From the NCBI GenBank assembly GCA_013398175.1, contig VZRZ01004347.1, positions 373,500 to 437,499 on the forward strand: a DNA stretch of 64,000 nt. Reading direction: 5' to 3'. A program made the position numbers and the translations under genes. Below are positions 23,280 to 36,223 of this stretch, one piece after another (the stretch's first letter is position 1; every line of letters begins with the position of its first letter). Source of the DNA: Climacteris rufus. Taxonomy: Eukaryota > Chordata > Aves > Passeriformes > Climacteridae. Under the pieces are notes generated by a model. That model was not told the DNA's origin. It saw nothing but the letters and a program-made list of their open reading frames with translations, and made no database searches.

Positions 23280-25439
23280 CCCTTTTAGCAGGCAGCCTAG
23301 GGAACCATGTAGCTCTGATACTAATTTTTATTCTGTGGTGGGTCTGCTGTGTCAGACTATGTGGTCTGTGCTACTCATGTTGGTGTGGCTTTACTGGAAA
23401 TTCTTTCCCAGACCCACTCTTCCTTTGTGCATCTTTATTTAGCTTAATGGGTGATACATCTTCTCATCAGCGGATGCTATGTGCCTAGAGCCGTGCACTG
23501 GTGGGTCTTGTGTCTCATTTGGTAATCATGCTCTGATTCAGGTGTCCTGAGTCATCCCTTCATCTTTGTTTGCTTTCTTTAAATGTCAAAATTTCTGGAT
23601 TTTTTGAATTTGTATTTCGTAGACTTTGAAAAGTCTCCTTCGGATGTTTGTAGAGCAGTTAAACTTCAGTATTTTCCATTTTTATCTAAGGATATAATTT
23701 ATGCTGTTCTGTTATTACTGGTCTTTCAGCTGGTATAGAAATTTGGTGTCTGTAAATGGCCATGTCATTTATCTGCAATTCTCTTATTTCCTTTTAAAAC
23801 GGTGGGGAAGGGAGAGGGAGAATGTATGTTTAATGTTTTTCTTCCTGCATTTTTCCTTGATATTATTTGTACCTAAGATATATGCTGTTAAACTGTAAAG
23901 TTTCCCTGTTTCTCCTCCTTTTCACTGCAGCTGCTGAACAGTTGGCAGCCGGCTGTAGCTTAAAAGGAGAATTTTGAGGGCGTTTGTGATATTCTGCTGG
24001 CCTGGTGGCCAGCTCTGCCTGCAGCCCTATTTGGGTTTGCTGGGCTTTGTGCAGCAGGTGTGTGCTCCCTGTGCTCTCACTGCTGTAATTACTGTCAGCC
24101 TGGAGAACTCAGCCTTTTCCTACTGTAATAAACTATCTTGGCCAGCCTATGTCAGCTGTCCTTTCATACACAGGCATAGCTTGCCACGGCCTGTCAGTGA
24201 ATGCAGTGAAATGTGCCTTATTTTTCTTTATTCAGCTTGCCACTCCTTTGTAAGGAGCTGCTATCAAATGTAAGACATTAACTTGTGAAAACTAAGCATT
24301 AAAATACTGTAGATTCCAAACTGACTTCCAAAAAGTGTTGTATGAAATGTGCGAGGAATTGCCCACTTATACAATATGGATTATTCCCTTCTCAAAAGGC
24401 AAGGTAAATTTCCATTCTTTATAACAGGAATGTGGCACAACTAATGTTTATATCAGCAATAAAGAAAAGATCCTTTCCCTTTTGGGACTATTATTTAAAG
24501 CATTTTGAGCTGTAAATCTACTGCTGTGGGTCCAAGAGAAGCCAAACTCGTGGGTTTTACAATGTCTTCAGTCCATTCTTCACCTGTACACAGCTCTGTT
24601 GAGCCTGTTGGTTAGGGTGGCAAGACTGGGATGTGGCTGTTTGTTGTGATGTTCTGCCACTCCAGAAGAGATACCACTCTCTGAACTTCACTTGTCCATT
24701 TAGAGATGGATCACGTGTCCTGCATGTTGGAGCTCTCCCATTCTGACTTTCACACTAATGTTGCCAAGGGAAGACATCCAGGGCTGAGTTTCTGGAGCAA
24801 GACCTTGTTTGTCAGGCTGAAGAGCGGGATTTCTCTGGAGCATGGCTTTCTTGCAAGATGGACAGAAATGACTTACAGTGTCTCCAGTGCTGTGGAGGAT
24901 AATTACTAACCAGTAATTGTGAGATTTAACTGACGCTAGTGAACAATTATGTAGGGATTTTTATTTGTGATCCATGACATGAAGTTAGAATAACAAAAGC
25001 AGTAAGCAATTGCAAGGACCTGGGTTTGCTACAGTTGTTTTCATTTTGAATCAATTACTGAAATTTGTAACATCAAATTTTAAATCTATTTTTATTGTCC
25101 TGTAATTTGATCATGGATCAGAAAAATTATACCTGTTATACCATGTGCTTGACAGCGTGTTTGCACTGGAAATCTGTTTAAGAGCCATTCAGTATGCTGA
25201 AATCTTATAACAGTTGGGTGCTTTACTCAATAGCAAGTCAATTAACCTAGAAACTTGATACATGCAACTTTTTTAATGGGGCTGCCTTGCTTGTGCAAGC
25301 AGCAGCATGCATCAGGCTTTAACTAAACATACTGTGACCAAGATTGTCAGAATGGGAATAATAGGGGGTTTCTGCTAAGGACAGTGAGCTCTGGAATGGA
25401 AATATTAGCCATATTCCATCAAAACCGAAGTGATTAGGC

Positions 25440-25830
25440 ATGGAGTATTTGTGTGATCAGTATCAATTCCATCTGTTCAATGGAATAGTCCCTTCTTCAT
25501 CTTCTCTTGAAGAAGAAATTAAAAGAGTCAAGGCATTGATAGGGGAGAGATCAGGCAGTGAAGTTTTCCATAATCTGCAGGAACCTTTAAGATTGAAATC
25601 CATTCCCCTTTGCCAGCTGTTAACGAATCTTGATTTGAAAAGCCTTAAAGGATCCCAGGTTGCAAAGAGTTAAATATTAAGATGCTTTAATTAAGAATTT
25701 CAGCGCTCTGGATTTCACAGTACTCTATCAAAGAGAAATACCACAATGAACTAAATATTTTGGAAGCTATTTCTCCTCTGGGAGAGAGACATTTACAGAA
25801 ATTCCGTACATGAAAATGTCAAATGTTACT
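25440..25830. other. Candidate conserved non-coding element with a 77-codon ORF
   Basis: The block has four CpGs and several regulatory-type words: CTTTAATTAAG (LIM/POU homeodomain-like, about 25685), CAGCTGTTAAC (about 25615) and CTATCAAAG (TCF/SOX-like, about 25725). Its first part is open for 77 codons (25440-25673, ATG with G at -3 and G at +4). The frame includes an acidic/basic stretch, SSSSLEEEIKRVKALIGERS, but no known domain. I favour a regulatory element. A real microprotein or exon cannot be excluded from sequence alone. Confidence 0.25.
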
Positions 25831-26250
25831 CATCCTCTCTGCGGCTTCTTTTCCCCTTTTTTGAAGTATATTTACTTCCACTTGGTAGCTGAGGGTGTCA
25901 CTGCTTGTTATTTGATATGTGGAACTGGGGCACACAAAAGGATGACTAATCCCATTTACTGGAATTTTACAGTTTTCATCAAGGCCACAGTTTCCATTTC
26001 AAGCTTTATAGTAAAAGCAAAACACCAACTGGCAAACTGACTTCTGGTTATTGTTGTAGTAAATTAATATGGATTGCCATTAAAGTAAAAGGATTCTTTT
26101 TGAAGGTTGTTTCTTGAATTGAAAAGAAACTTACATTTAAATATTTTCTCAGGGGCAGTTTATAGTAACTACATTGACAGTACAGAAGGCTCCCTGTCCT
26201 TCTTCAAGCAATAACAGCCAGCATATTGTGTCCTTTTGCAAATACACAGC

Positions 26251-26294
26251 ATCTCTCTTTCTCTGTCTCAGTCTCCCTCCCTCTTTCTCTTTTT
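26251..26294 (+). repeat. Pyrimidine-rich (CT)n-like tract
   Basis: The run is dominated by CTCT, TTTC and CCCT units with only a few purines. It is an impure polypyrimidine tract. Confidence 0.75.
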
Positions 26295-27407
26295 AATTTC
26301 ATGGTTTCAAGACCAATGGTTTGCATCCAGGCTGAAATGAACTTTCTGTTACAGCCATGTGACTCTCATATTTATCAATGAAAAATGCATTCATCTTTTT
26401 TATCTTAAATAATTTTTGCTTAAAATTCAGCAAACCTTGAGGAAAAAAGAAAACCTCATAATTCTCAGTCTTAATGAGTTCCTCGCAAAAGCGTTTTCTA
26501 TTTCCAGTTTCTCTCGTGTTTCTATAGCACTGGTGTTTCTAGAGCCTCAGTGGGGGCAGTTAATGCAAGCCTTCAACAGATGGTCTGAGCTTATTGTGAC
26601 AAATTTTACTTCCCTCTTTTAAAAAAATAAATAAAATTTTAAGATAGCCATCAGTTTGCATTCCAATACTAAGCCTTTTTCACTTACCCCACTGTGCTGT
26701 ACTCTCTTCCCTAGGCATAGATCATACCTGCTGTTTCTCTTTCTTTCCCTTTTTGCTCCCATGGATTCTGTGAGTAGGTGTTATCTTTCCTTCCATCTTG
26801 CAGTCTCCATAATGCACCTATTGTGCACAACTTTGTGACCTCCTTTGTAGTGGGTTGCTACAAAAGAGCACAGCCTTTGGAATAACAAGACACACGTAAA
26901 AAAAGTTAGATTTATATAGCAATATAATCAGGGTTGACTTACTCTTTGCTTTATTGCAAATCCTACAGTACCTGGTATTTTCTAAATCCCCAGCTGCTTT
27001 GGGTTTGCCCACCTATAGACCTCACCTTCTGGATGAAGCTGGAGGACTTAACTAAATCAATTCTAAGGGTTGGAAGTCACAGCTCTGGAAACTTCATGTG
27101 TTTTAAACTGAATCTGTGCTCAATCCTGATCTTTTGTTGTTGCTCCATGGATTTTTCTCCTCTTTTCTTCTGGAAACTGAGTCTGCATAGCTGTCTCCCT
27201 GACCCGTTTTTCTGGTGTTAAGTACAATTTATTTTTGGGAATAGTAAAGTGCCCTTTCTGATGCAATCAGATAAAGAAACTATCAACACACAAAGGATAA
27301 CGGAAATCTTTGGAAATAAATGAAAAATTGGGCTAATCTGCATTGGAAAAGAACTCTGTTGTAAATTCCTCAGACTCCTGAAGACTGAAGCCCTCTCTTG
27401 CTGGCAG

Positions 27408-27441
27408 CACTGGGACAATTATCAGTTTCTTGAGACTGAAG
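27408..27441 (+). other. Microexon-like segment (unverified)
   Basis: A pyrimidine-rich acceptor (ccctctcttgctggcag) precedes 34 bases that are open in one frame (HWDNYQFLETE), followed by GTAGGC as donor. The length is in the microexon range. Such combinations also arise by chance. No parent gene is identified. Confidence 0.12.
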
Positions 27442-29755
27442 GTAGGCTTTGGCCTTGTGCCTGTACCACATTGGGACCAGACAGACGAATTGTGCAGCCT
27501 GACTTGCTCTGGTGGTGGGAAATCTGGTACATCAGGTACAGCCTGTCTGTGTGGGTGGCAGGTCCCCCACACTGCCAGCCCACCCCATCTCGCAGGGTTG
27601 AGAGCTTGGTGACAGCAGCACCCAGTGTGGGTTTTGCTCTGGGCTGAGTTGGTGCCAGCCAGCCTGGGGGCTTTGGGCACAAGGTTCAGTGCCCTGAGAG
27701 TACAGCTGAGCTCACCTGACTAATGCTTTATTTTGATAGTTATAATGACTCCTTCCCATGTAATACAATTTCCTCTCCCACATGATCCTGTGTCCAAATT
27801 AAAGGTCAATCCTCATCTGGTTTAAATCATCATGGCTGTGCTGATTTCATGGTTGTATATACTAAGTAATGAGCTGGGAATTTACAGCTAGCACTGTTAT
27901 ACAAATGGATGGAGACACATGGCAGAAGTGTCATCAGTGACAACGTGAGTAAGGATGTTGAGACATTTTGGAGTTGGCTCTTGTGACGTCAGTAGTTGTG
28001 AATTTGGAAAATTCACCCTGCCATACTCTTTGTGGGGGCCTAACAGCTCTGGTTTCAGTTAGATTTCAGCTTTGTATAATAAACTGTCTCTACTCCTACA
28101 CCATTCCTGCACAAGCTGTTCGTCAACATAGCACTACTAATGAACCAAACGTGGCTGTCCTCAGATCCCAGACCTTCCTTGTAAAACTTGCATTTGCTTA
28201 AATGGCAGCCAGGCTTCAAAGACTTCCTTTTTTTGTAAGTCCAGTGAGACACAAAAGAGCCACTCCAGTGACAGTGTGTTGCGAGTGGGCTCAGAAACTG
28301 CTGTCAATGCCAGCATAACTCCTTTGTGTATTAAACATTGAGGGAGCCTCAGATCAGGCTGGGAGCTATGCCACAACAGTAGGTTGTCAGCAGCTGAACT
28401 GCTCTCTAGAAGTGAAAACTATATTTTCACATCTTCTGCTATTCTTCTCTTATGAATTTTGAGGGTTTTGTCCCATTTTGCTTTCCTGACCAAGCAATTT
28501 GCCTAACCAGCTGAACCTATGTACTTCCACTATTATTCTCCCTTAAAGACTTAGTATTAACACAAATTTCTCTCTCAACATACAGCAATATTTTTAGACA
28601 GGATTTCAAACTTTAATCCAGCAAAAAGAATTTATTATTTTTTTATTTGTTTTTATCCCTGTGAGATGCTAAGAAGAATTATACTGTGACTGCCTTATAC
28701 TGAAGTATTCTTTTGTGGAAGAAAACAAACGACCAAATTAATGACACAGGAATAGATTTGTTTTCTCAGAGAGAACTGAACCATAAGGTGGCTGTAACAG
28801 CACTGTACATATATTTGAACATGAGAAGTCCACCAGGAATGAGTGCTCCAAAGCTGATCTGTGTTGATTCACATCTGTCCCACACATACTCTCTTCCTCT
28901 ATGGAGCAGCTTTCCCTCTCCTCTTAGATTTTCCAGAAGGTGTCACTGTAAGGCAATGATGGATCAAAAGTCTGTAGATTTAAAAATAAACTAATGAAAA
29001 GGACTTAATGGATCTAATTTTCTTGCAATGATTATTTAACTGCTAATAAATCAACATCAACTGTGTAAAACATCAGAATAAAAACAAGAACTGGGAGTAT
29101 CAAAGTTTCTTCATAGTTTGAATTTACAATCTGTCTAAAAACATGTCATCCCAAACAAAATTCAGCTGCGGAGGCCATTAGTTCAATAGCTGAGAGTGCA
29201 AAACTACCAAAAATGACTGAGCAGTTTTAAAGGCTGCTCTTTTAATGCTCATGTTATGCGTGCACACAGGGATACATCTGAGAAGCACATGTGCACACCA
29301 GTGGATGCAACTTCATAAGTAAAAGCTGAAAACAAAAGCGTCTATTTTTCCAGGTATTCAGGGAGGTGTGGTTTGTTTGCAGATCTCAGCTTCCACTGGG
29401 CCGGGGGGCTCAGCACTGTGCCCTGGGGAATGGTTCTTGCAGAATGAGTGGCTGACACAAACTGGGGAAATGATGCTGCTGTGGGTTTAAGGCCTGGAGC
29501 CCAGCACCATAAGTGTGGAGGAGCATGAGGGCTATGTGTATCCAAAGGGCTCAGACTTAGGAAGAATAAGCCAGAAGTGTGTCCATAGGCAACTAGTGAA
29601 GAGATGAGAAGAAAGCTCAAGTTATGATGGTGTGTAATGGGCTCCTGATACAATCTGTTGTGAAAAGCAAGGATAGCCTAGAATCAAGGAGAAGAGTTTC
29701 CTGTGAAGCTGAAAGTGGTTTAGTGCCTCTGACCCAAGGTTGGCTGAGCACTCAC

Positions 29756-29809
29756 CTGGAAGGCTGCACTCAGCTCCAGTCCTCTGCCTCAGGAGGTGGT
29801 GAGTGTGGG
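29756..29809 (-). other. Short exon-like segment (unverified)
   Basis: On the - strand a strong acceptor (tgctttcccacttccag) precedes 54 bases that end in a perfect consensus donor, CAG|GTGAGT. One of three frames is open throughout. It sits in a GC-richer island. Both splice sites are of good quality, but no neighbouring exon can be paired with it. Confidence 0.18.
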
Positions 29810-30439
29810 CTGGAAGTGGGAAAGCACTGGCATGCTTGGGCAGTCAACTGTAGCATGCCAGAAACACAACCTAGGGTGCAGGAAAGTGGCATCACAGACT
29901 AGAAGGCAGATAGTGACCATTTGGACTGGAAAGTAGAGAAATAAATAAATTTTGTGCACAGAATCCTTTATTTATAGTAATACTAGCTATAGATTGTATG
30001 ATGTCCATAATTATAACTCAAGACCAGAGTTAAGAGTTCTGGACTTGCCTGTGTCTTTCCTGTTTCTTCATAAGATAATAATATGCAAATGCTGGATCAT
30101 TCATTCCTCTTCCTCCCTGCATGGGGTGGGTGCAGCCCAAAAAGTGATGCTACGTGACCTGTCATCTGTTTCATTCTGTCCCAAGCATAAACCACCATGG
30201 ACTGTTCTTGGGGAGGAGGAAGAGGAGAGCAGCCTTTCCCTGAATGCCCTGTGCAGATATCAGTGTGGTGCTGGTTTATCAGCGAGTAGATGAGCCCTCC
30301 AGACTTCTGTCCGTCTCCTTCACCTGCTGTTTATTTAAAATGGAATCCCTAAGATAGGACAGTCACTTTGTTCTGGTCATGGTAGTTTTCCTGGAGGAGC
30401 TCTGTCTTGTGAGTAAAAAACTGTGGCAGGAGCAGTTTT

Positions 30440-30452
30440 GGGGTGGGGGGCG
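30440..30452 (+). repeat. G-rich run
   Basis: GGGGTGGGGGGCGG-type sequence lies upstream of a purine-rich stretch. The local G-runs could support a G-quadruplex, though the full four-run pattern with short loops is not strictly met. Confidence 0.4.
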
Positions 30453-30570
30453 GATGAGTGAGCCCCTAGGGCTTTATTGAGTGGGAAGGGGATCCCTGCA
30501 AAAAAAAACCCAACACTGGCCACAACAGTCCTGGTTTTGCTTTGTGCAGACTTGGTTTGTGGGACCTTTG

Positions 30571-30627
30571 GAGTGAGAGGGGAGAGAGGAAGGGAGAGCA
30601 GGAGGGAGCTGGCAGGAGGCAAGGAGA
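30571..30627 (+). repeat. Purine-rich (GA)-type tract
   Basis: The stretch is almost wholly A and G with GGGGAGAG, GGAAGGGAG and AGGAGGGAG units and few pyrimidines. It is low-complexity sequence with potential for triplex or G-rich structure. Confidence 0.65.
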
Positions 30628-31244
30628 ACATTGGAGTTATGTCCCTGAAGGACCCTACCAGGACAGACTTTCGAGCACTCATTTTTACAGTACATTCTTT
30701 AGCAACAAATTTTCTATTTAACCAATGTGTTGACAAATAAACCCTGATTTGAATTTGTACATTGCTTTGATTCTTCAGGCAACTCTTGGATATACAGCCA
30801 GATTCTTAATATAGAAGCAAGTGGAAGTAGGTCATTTCCGCCCTTCAAATACCATTAAAAAGTTTCTCTCTGCTATGGAAGAGAGGGAAACCTTTTCCCT
30901 GTCTTTTCATCTTCCTAGGTTTCTGCTGTGCAAAGCAGCCTATGAAAATAAATTGGCATCAAATAAAAATTGTTATTTCCTTTTTCCTTCGATTTTACTC
31001 TTCATCAGGACAGTTTTAATGAAATCCATCTATTTAGTTTGTGGGATTCTAGTAACGTACCTTCTCATTATACCATAAATAATGGCGAAGTAGGAATCTT
31101 ATGACTATTACTTTTAAATCAAAGTTATGGGTTTCTTAATGGATTCCATAATACAGATTTCAAAGTTTACAGTAGTTTAACCATACACAAACATTGTATC
31201 CTTCCCTCTTTTGTAATTCATCTGCTCTTTATTTTCTTCTGCAG

Positions 31245-31436
31245 CTTCATATGGTTTAAACATCTGGACCTTCGGAGCTGTTCCATGCCTGCTCGCCTTG
31301 TTAGAGGGTTTGGTGCCGAAGCCTCCAACTGAATGCCAGAGTCCTTCCCTTTGTGTTCCTCAGTGACGTACACAAGAACTTTGAGGTGGTGTAAGAACAG
31401 AAGGATTCATGGCTAATAAATACTTCATCTAAATGG
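31245..31436 (+). other. Exon-like segment, best candidate in the window (unverified)
   Basis: An acceptor with a long pyrimidine tract (ctctttattttcttctgcag) ends at 31244, and a strong donor GTGAGT begins at 31437, which defines 192 bases. The segment holds four CpGs within about 110 bases, unlike its AT-rich flanks. One frame is open from the acceptor to TGA at 31330-31332 (29 codons) and another to a TGA about 35 bases later. The last four bases read ATG-G directly before the donor, with a poor -3 context. It fits a 5'-untranslated or lncRNA exon better than an internal coding exon. An AATAAA lies at about 31416. Confidence 0.3.
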
Positions 31437-33318
31437 GTGAGTGTTTGAGCTGGGCTGTTAGCTTAATTCTAACCATAAGGAGAAATAACCGCAGCATACT
31501 TTGGGTGGGAGAAGACATCAATCACTGTCACTTTTCAGCAGAGGAAAATGAGTGGAGAGGGAAGAAGCTGGGGTAGATTTTAGCTTTTGGAAACCAGGAT
31601 GTAAGCTTCTCATCCAGGTTAATTCTCTTCTGGGTTATCAGTGTTTCTAATATTTCATTTCAGTAGTAACATTTCTCTGGTTACTGGGTAAAATAAAAAC
31701 ATTAATATGTGTGTTATGACCTGTGCTGGTTACAGATACATTATCCAATTGTGTTAGATCTTAGGAAGACCATATTGGTGACTGGGTGTGTACAGAGGAT
31801 TTCACAGTAACTCCCTTGACATACTAGAACTGACATACCTCTGTTGTGCTCTGAAGTTTATTCCAAATTATTCAGCCTGGGAGAAGTCTCGTGGGTCTTG
31901 TCACAAGTTAATATGCTGCCATATCAAGCATTCAATAATTTCAGAGACGTCTTTGCCCTGGTCATTTTAAGCTTTTCATTTACATCACCATTAGCAGGCA
32001 ATATAAAGATTTGCTTTTAAATCACCATGGTATGTTTATCGGGGGGAGTGATTCCCTAACAGAATTCTTTCTGATGTGGAAATTATTTATTCCCTTTAGT
32101 AAGTTTTACACCCACTGTTTTACGTTCAGAGGATGAGCTCCTGGCCCTGCAGATGCCAGAAGTTTTGCATTGACTCCAGAATTTCAAGACATCACCTTCA
32201 GTCTTCAGTGCAGTCTGTCTCCTCACAACCTTTGTTTTCCTGACAGTCTCCTGAGCATTCCTATGATTAATAAACAACTTACTGACACTGTCTCTTCCTA
32301 TTTGGTTTTTGGACACTATGTGCACCCAGGGAAATCTCATTTTCATCAGCAGCATCAGTGCTGTCATTGTCATGGGGAGAGGGGCAGCTGTGACACTGCA
32401 TCACTGTCTATGTCCATTACCAGCAGAGGAAAGAGATCTCCTATATGTCTTATTCATTTAGAATGGAGCCTTTTTCAATTGCAAAGCTTCAATCTCTTTA
32501 CTATAAACACCATAGATGCTTTTTCTCGCAGACTTATTCTGCCATGTTGAAGCAGCTGGGTTTTCATAAAGAAAATGTATTTTCCTCTTTCTTCTGGAAA
32601 ACTGCTGGCATTTAGATGAGTTGCTACTTCTCTTAAATCTCTCCCTCTGCCCAGTTTGAGAGCCAGCTGAGTCACATAATACATAAATGAGAATTAAATG
32701 AGAAGGACTTTTGCTTTGTATTTTTCCTAATCATTACTACTCTATCCATGTCAGCTTCAGATTTACACCAGATTAAATTCTGATTAGAAGGAAAACTGAC
32801 ACAATCCAGCAGACTCTCCTAATGAAACTCTTTCAATCAGCTGTATTTTTTTCCCCTTTTTGTTGTAACTTTTCAAGTTTAGTGGCTTGATCAGGTTGGA
32901 AATGTTCTGCTTGTATCTTTTGTAAAAGCATGAATGACATTTTTGCACTTAAATGGTCATATACAATTTTTCTGTTCACTTCAGTAGAGCTAAGAGGATT
33001 TTTTGCATCAACAGAAGTACTGTAATACCTACTGATAAAGGCAAAGACAAAGAAACACTTGTTGCTTTTTAAGTACAATAAAAATAAAGTTTGATCATGT
33101 AATTTTCCCCCAATAAATGCATTTTCTAAGCAGAATTTTTAAATTGAAAATTTGGTTTTTTTTTTCTTTTAATTTCAGCCTGGCTGTTAAAAAGTAGTTG
33201 ATTGAAGGGGTTTTATTTACTTTGTTGCTTTTTTTTTCTCTTTCCCACCTCCGTTTTTTCAAATCCTCCTTCTGTTTCAGTTTTTTAATCTTCATATTGG
33301 TTTCCATTTTTATTTGGT

Positions 33319-33346
33319 TATGTATATCTGTATGTATGTATATGTA
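33319..33346 (+). repeat. Impure (TATG)n tract
   Basis: TATGTATA, CTGTATGTATGTATATGTAT units form a short imperfect microsatellite. Confidence 0.75.
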
Positions 33347-34676
33347 TTTTTGTTTTGCTCCTTGTTTCTTTCCATTATTGGAAGTCTACATTCCCCTATC
33401 ATCTTTCTTGTCCATGCTTCTGCTCCTCCATACTGAGGAAGTGACTGGAACCTCAAAACATGTTTAAGATCATAATACTGCTCCTCTCATTTGAAAAACT
33501 GAGTTTCTTATTACCTCTGTCTATCATGCAGCTGCTGAGGAAGGAAGGTAATTCACCAGACGGCTGGGGACAGACAGTAATACCTGTGAAAAAGAGATGG
33601 ATAGTGTAAAGCACAGTTCCTGAACTGGTGTTAATAACCTAAGTGTCCAAGGAAGAGAAGACCACCAGTCGTTGTACTTGGCCTCAGTTGTGGGAAGAGT
33701 CAGCATAAGGTGAATCTCCAGTGGACACCTGGCATGTGGAACTCCAGCAGAAGCCTGGGAGGGTATTGAATGATTTTACTGGGTCTTTCTGAACTCATCT
33801 GTGCATGCAGAACTGGTGATTTGTTTTGGTAACTGGAAAGCTTTACATAAATACGTGACAGACAAGATTTGCAGGAGTAAGAAAGCTGCAATTTCGGTAC
33901 ATATGCAGAGGATGGAGAACTAGAAATATGATGCAGTTCCTGAGAGCATACCTGATGCAACAGCTCCCAAAAATGATTGGTGAAAGACAATCTCAATCTC
34001 TTGAGATGGGGACTGGAGTGTGCACTAGAAGCTCATCTGGTTTGAGTAAATTCCTGTCAGTAGCATGCCTTCTGCTTAATGAGGTTTGGGGTCAAGGAAT
34101 TAGACTTTCTCTTGCCTTAGTTCTTTGAAAGTCCTGTTTCTAGGCATCTGATTTCTAGGGCTCCTAATACATAGTGATTATGTAAGATTGATCTTAACAC
34201 ATTGGGGTGTGTGTATGTTGAACAGTCTCCTAAATAATAACCAGAGATCAGAGTGCTTTCTCAGACAGTGGGAGATGTAGATCCTAAGCACTTTTCAACT
34301 CTAAAGGCTTCTAACAACATTGTACACATAAAAGAATGCTCTAGTGAGCCTTATCCTTATAAAGTCTGCCCCATTTTATCAGTGGGGTTCTGCTTTATGC
34401 AAGTTGTTTGAATATTATTTGAAGCACAGAAAATAATTACTTCCCAGTCTAATAATTAGGTCCATTGCCTTGGAGATGGGAAAGCAGATTTCAGACCTGT
34501 GATTATTTCCAATTTTTGTCTTGTGTTTTAATATGAAGTGAGGAAAACAATGAGAGGTTGAGGGTACCTTCAATACTAGTCTACAACCTGGTTGTTCAAA
34601 TATTTATTAAGGAACTAGAGGATGTAGGTTTAAAACTCCTTAATAAATGGAACCAAAGTCCCTATAGTTGTGAGCA

Positions 34677-34691
34677 TTTTTTTTTTTTTTT
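34677..34691 (+). repeat. Poly-T tract (T15)
   Basis: The longest homopolymer noted in the window. No retrocopy is evident on the - strand next to it. Confidence 0.9.
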
Positions 34692-36223
34692 GGCTACTAG
34701 GAGAAAGCCTTAATCATTTTTAAATCTAGTTTTTTGTTTCTCAGATTTTACTACAGACACTTTGAAGGATGTACTCTTTCTCCAAATCAAATTTTTCTTT
34801 CAGTCTGTGACACCTTTTTTTAAAACCTTTTTTATTACTTTCAGCCAAAACAATATTTTTATTTCTAATCATTCAGTTCTGTTTTGTCTCTTTCAAATTA
34901 GTTATCAAACTTTTCTGATTACCTGCTTAAATCATTCACTTTATGGACATAATAAGTGAAACAAAGGCTGACTGCTTTGAAAAAATCTGTTCCTTTCTCC
35001 TGGTACACAAAATAGAGGTGGCTGACCAGACTAAGTCTGCTCTTATTCTTGAAATAGTTTTCAACTGGGAACATTCAGCATAGTGGTTGATGTGTCAATG
35101 TGTTTGCCACCAAAGAATAAACATCTCCATGCCTACGCTGTAAATAAAACACTCTCCCTCCCCCGGCTACCCAGGTCCCCTCAGGATCTTCCTTACTGAC
35201 CAGACACAGAAAAAGCACGTCAGCACTGAGAGATGGAGCTGATTATGTCAAAAGGAGAATCCAAACCACATACCACTGTGATATATCATTAAACCTGAAG
35301 AATTCTTGTTTTGGAATCTCTCCCATAAGTGACCACTCCCCCATCCCTTCCAACTAATTTATTAAAAATATGTGGCAGTATAATCTTGACAGCCTTTCTA
35401 TTCATTAGTTTTGGAAGCATGAGCTCTCTTACAATAATAAGGAAATTGGTCTTGGCATCCAAATTACTTCTGCCTACTCCACACTGGATCTCTTCAAATG
35501 ACTACTGCCACTAATGCTCCTGTAATTCATGTGAGTTACTACATATCTTTTAATCCTGTTAAGAAGAGAATAGTGATTATTTATTTAAGGAGCTCATAGG
35601 AAAAATGATCTAAATTGTGCTGTGAATCATTAAACAAACTCCATAACTGAATTTTGCAACACTGCAGAAAAACTTCTGTGATTATTTCAGTGGGCCAGCA
35701 ATAAATATCAGTTTCAAATGTATTTAACTTTGACTACATGTATGAAGAAGGATGTTATTCTCTGTCAGTGTTTCTTGTTTTTACCCATGTTACTACTGAA
35801 TTAATTTAAAAATTTGGGATTGGATAAATTCTAAAAAAAATTGTCATCAAGTTGTAATTCTTCTGAGCAAATGGAAGCCAACTCAGCTTGATGGCAATGT
35901 GATTATTCACCTGTTCATAGATGTAGTTCAGTTCTTCGTGAATTCAAAAACTCAAACTTTATTTGTATTTTTCTTTTGAATACAATTTCATTGCTTCTGA
36001 AAATAGAAACTGATGTACTGTTTCTCTCTGAAACCCCATTCCCCCCTGTTCCCTAAAGAGATCAGTTGTTCTACTGAAAATCCTGCCTGCCTTTTCACCA
36101 AGCATCCTGCAAAAGTCAAGACACTTGAGGAAAATGTCAGAGGAATGGTGAAAATCTGAAGTGCAATGGTGAGGGTGTGTCTTAAGAAGATCTGTCTTGC
36201 AGGAAGAACATTTGTCTACTTAC

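Larger units (their letters stand above)
20401..25439. other. Non-genic sequence with small repeats
   Basis: No supported gene. It contains an AATC/AAT simple tract (21416-21444), (TTG)5 at 22374-22388, a spaced 14-bp direct repeat (23217-23279), a motif-dense block near 22815-22945 and a very strong splice acceptor at 23929-23930 with no matching donor. Open frames of 60-137 codons here (for example 21706-22119) have no recognisable domain. Confidence 0.6.
25831..31244. other. Non-genic sequence, GC-richer in parts
   Basis: No supported gene. It includes a polypyrimidine tract (26251-26294), GC-richer islands at 27400-27690 and 29350-29880, a purine-rich stretch at 30571-30627, and exon-like segments at 27408-27441 (+) and 29756-29809 (-). 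Open frames of up to 119 codons occur on both strands over the GC-richer islands, as expected where stop codons are rare. No interspersed repeat is recognised. Confidence 0.6.
31437..36223. other. Non-genic AT-rich sequence
   Basis: No supported gene. It includes a TATG/TA simple tract (33319-33346) and a T15 tract (34677-34691). A run of pyrimidines with TTTC units lies near 33230-33300. Open frames up to 126 codons (32170-32550, +) have no recognised domain. No interspersed repeat is recognised. Confidence 0.6.

Noticed and set aside
23931..23975. Very strong splice acceptor (cctccttttcactgcag) followed by GC-rich sequence
   Set aside because: All frames stop within about 45 bases and no credible donor was found nearby, so an exon cannot be defined.
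24120..24140. AATAAACT as a possible LTR or gene poly(A) signal
   Set aside because: No upstream exon or LTR structure supports it. The hexamer is common in AT-rich DNA.
30722..30770. AATAAACCCTG-type sequence resembling an LTR R/U5 region
   Set aside because: No TG...CA boundaries could be placed and the upstream purine-rich sequence does not resemble a U3.
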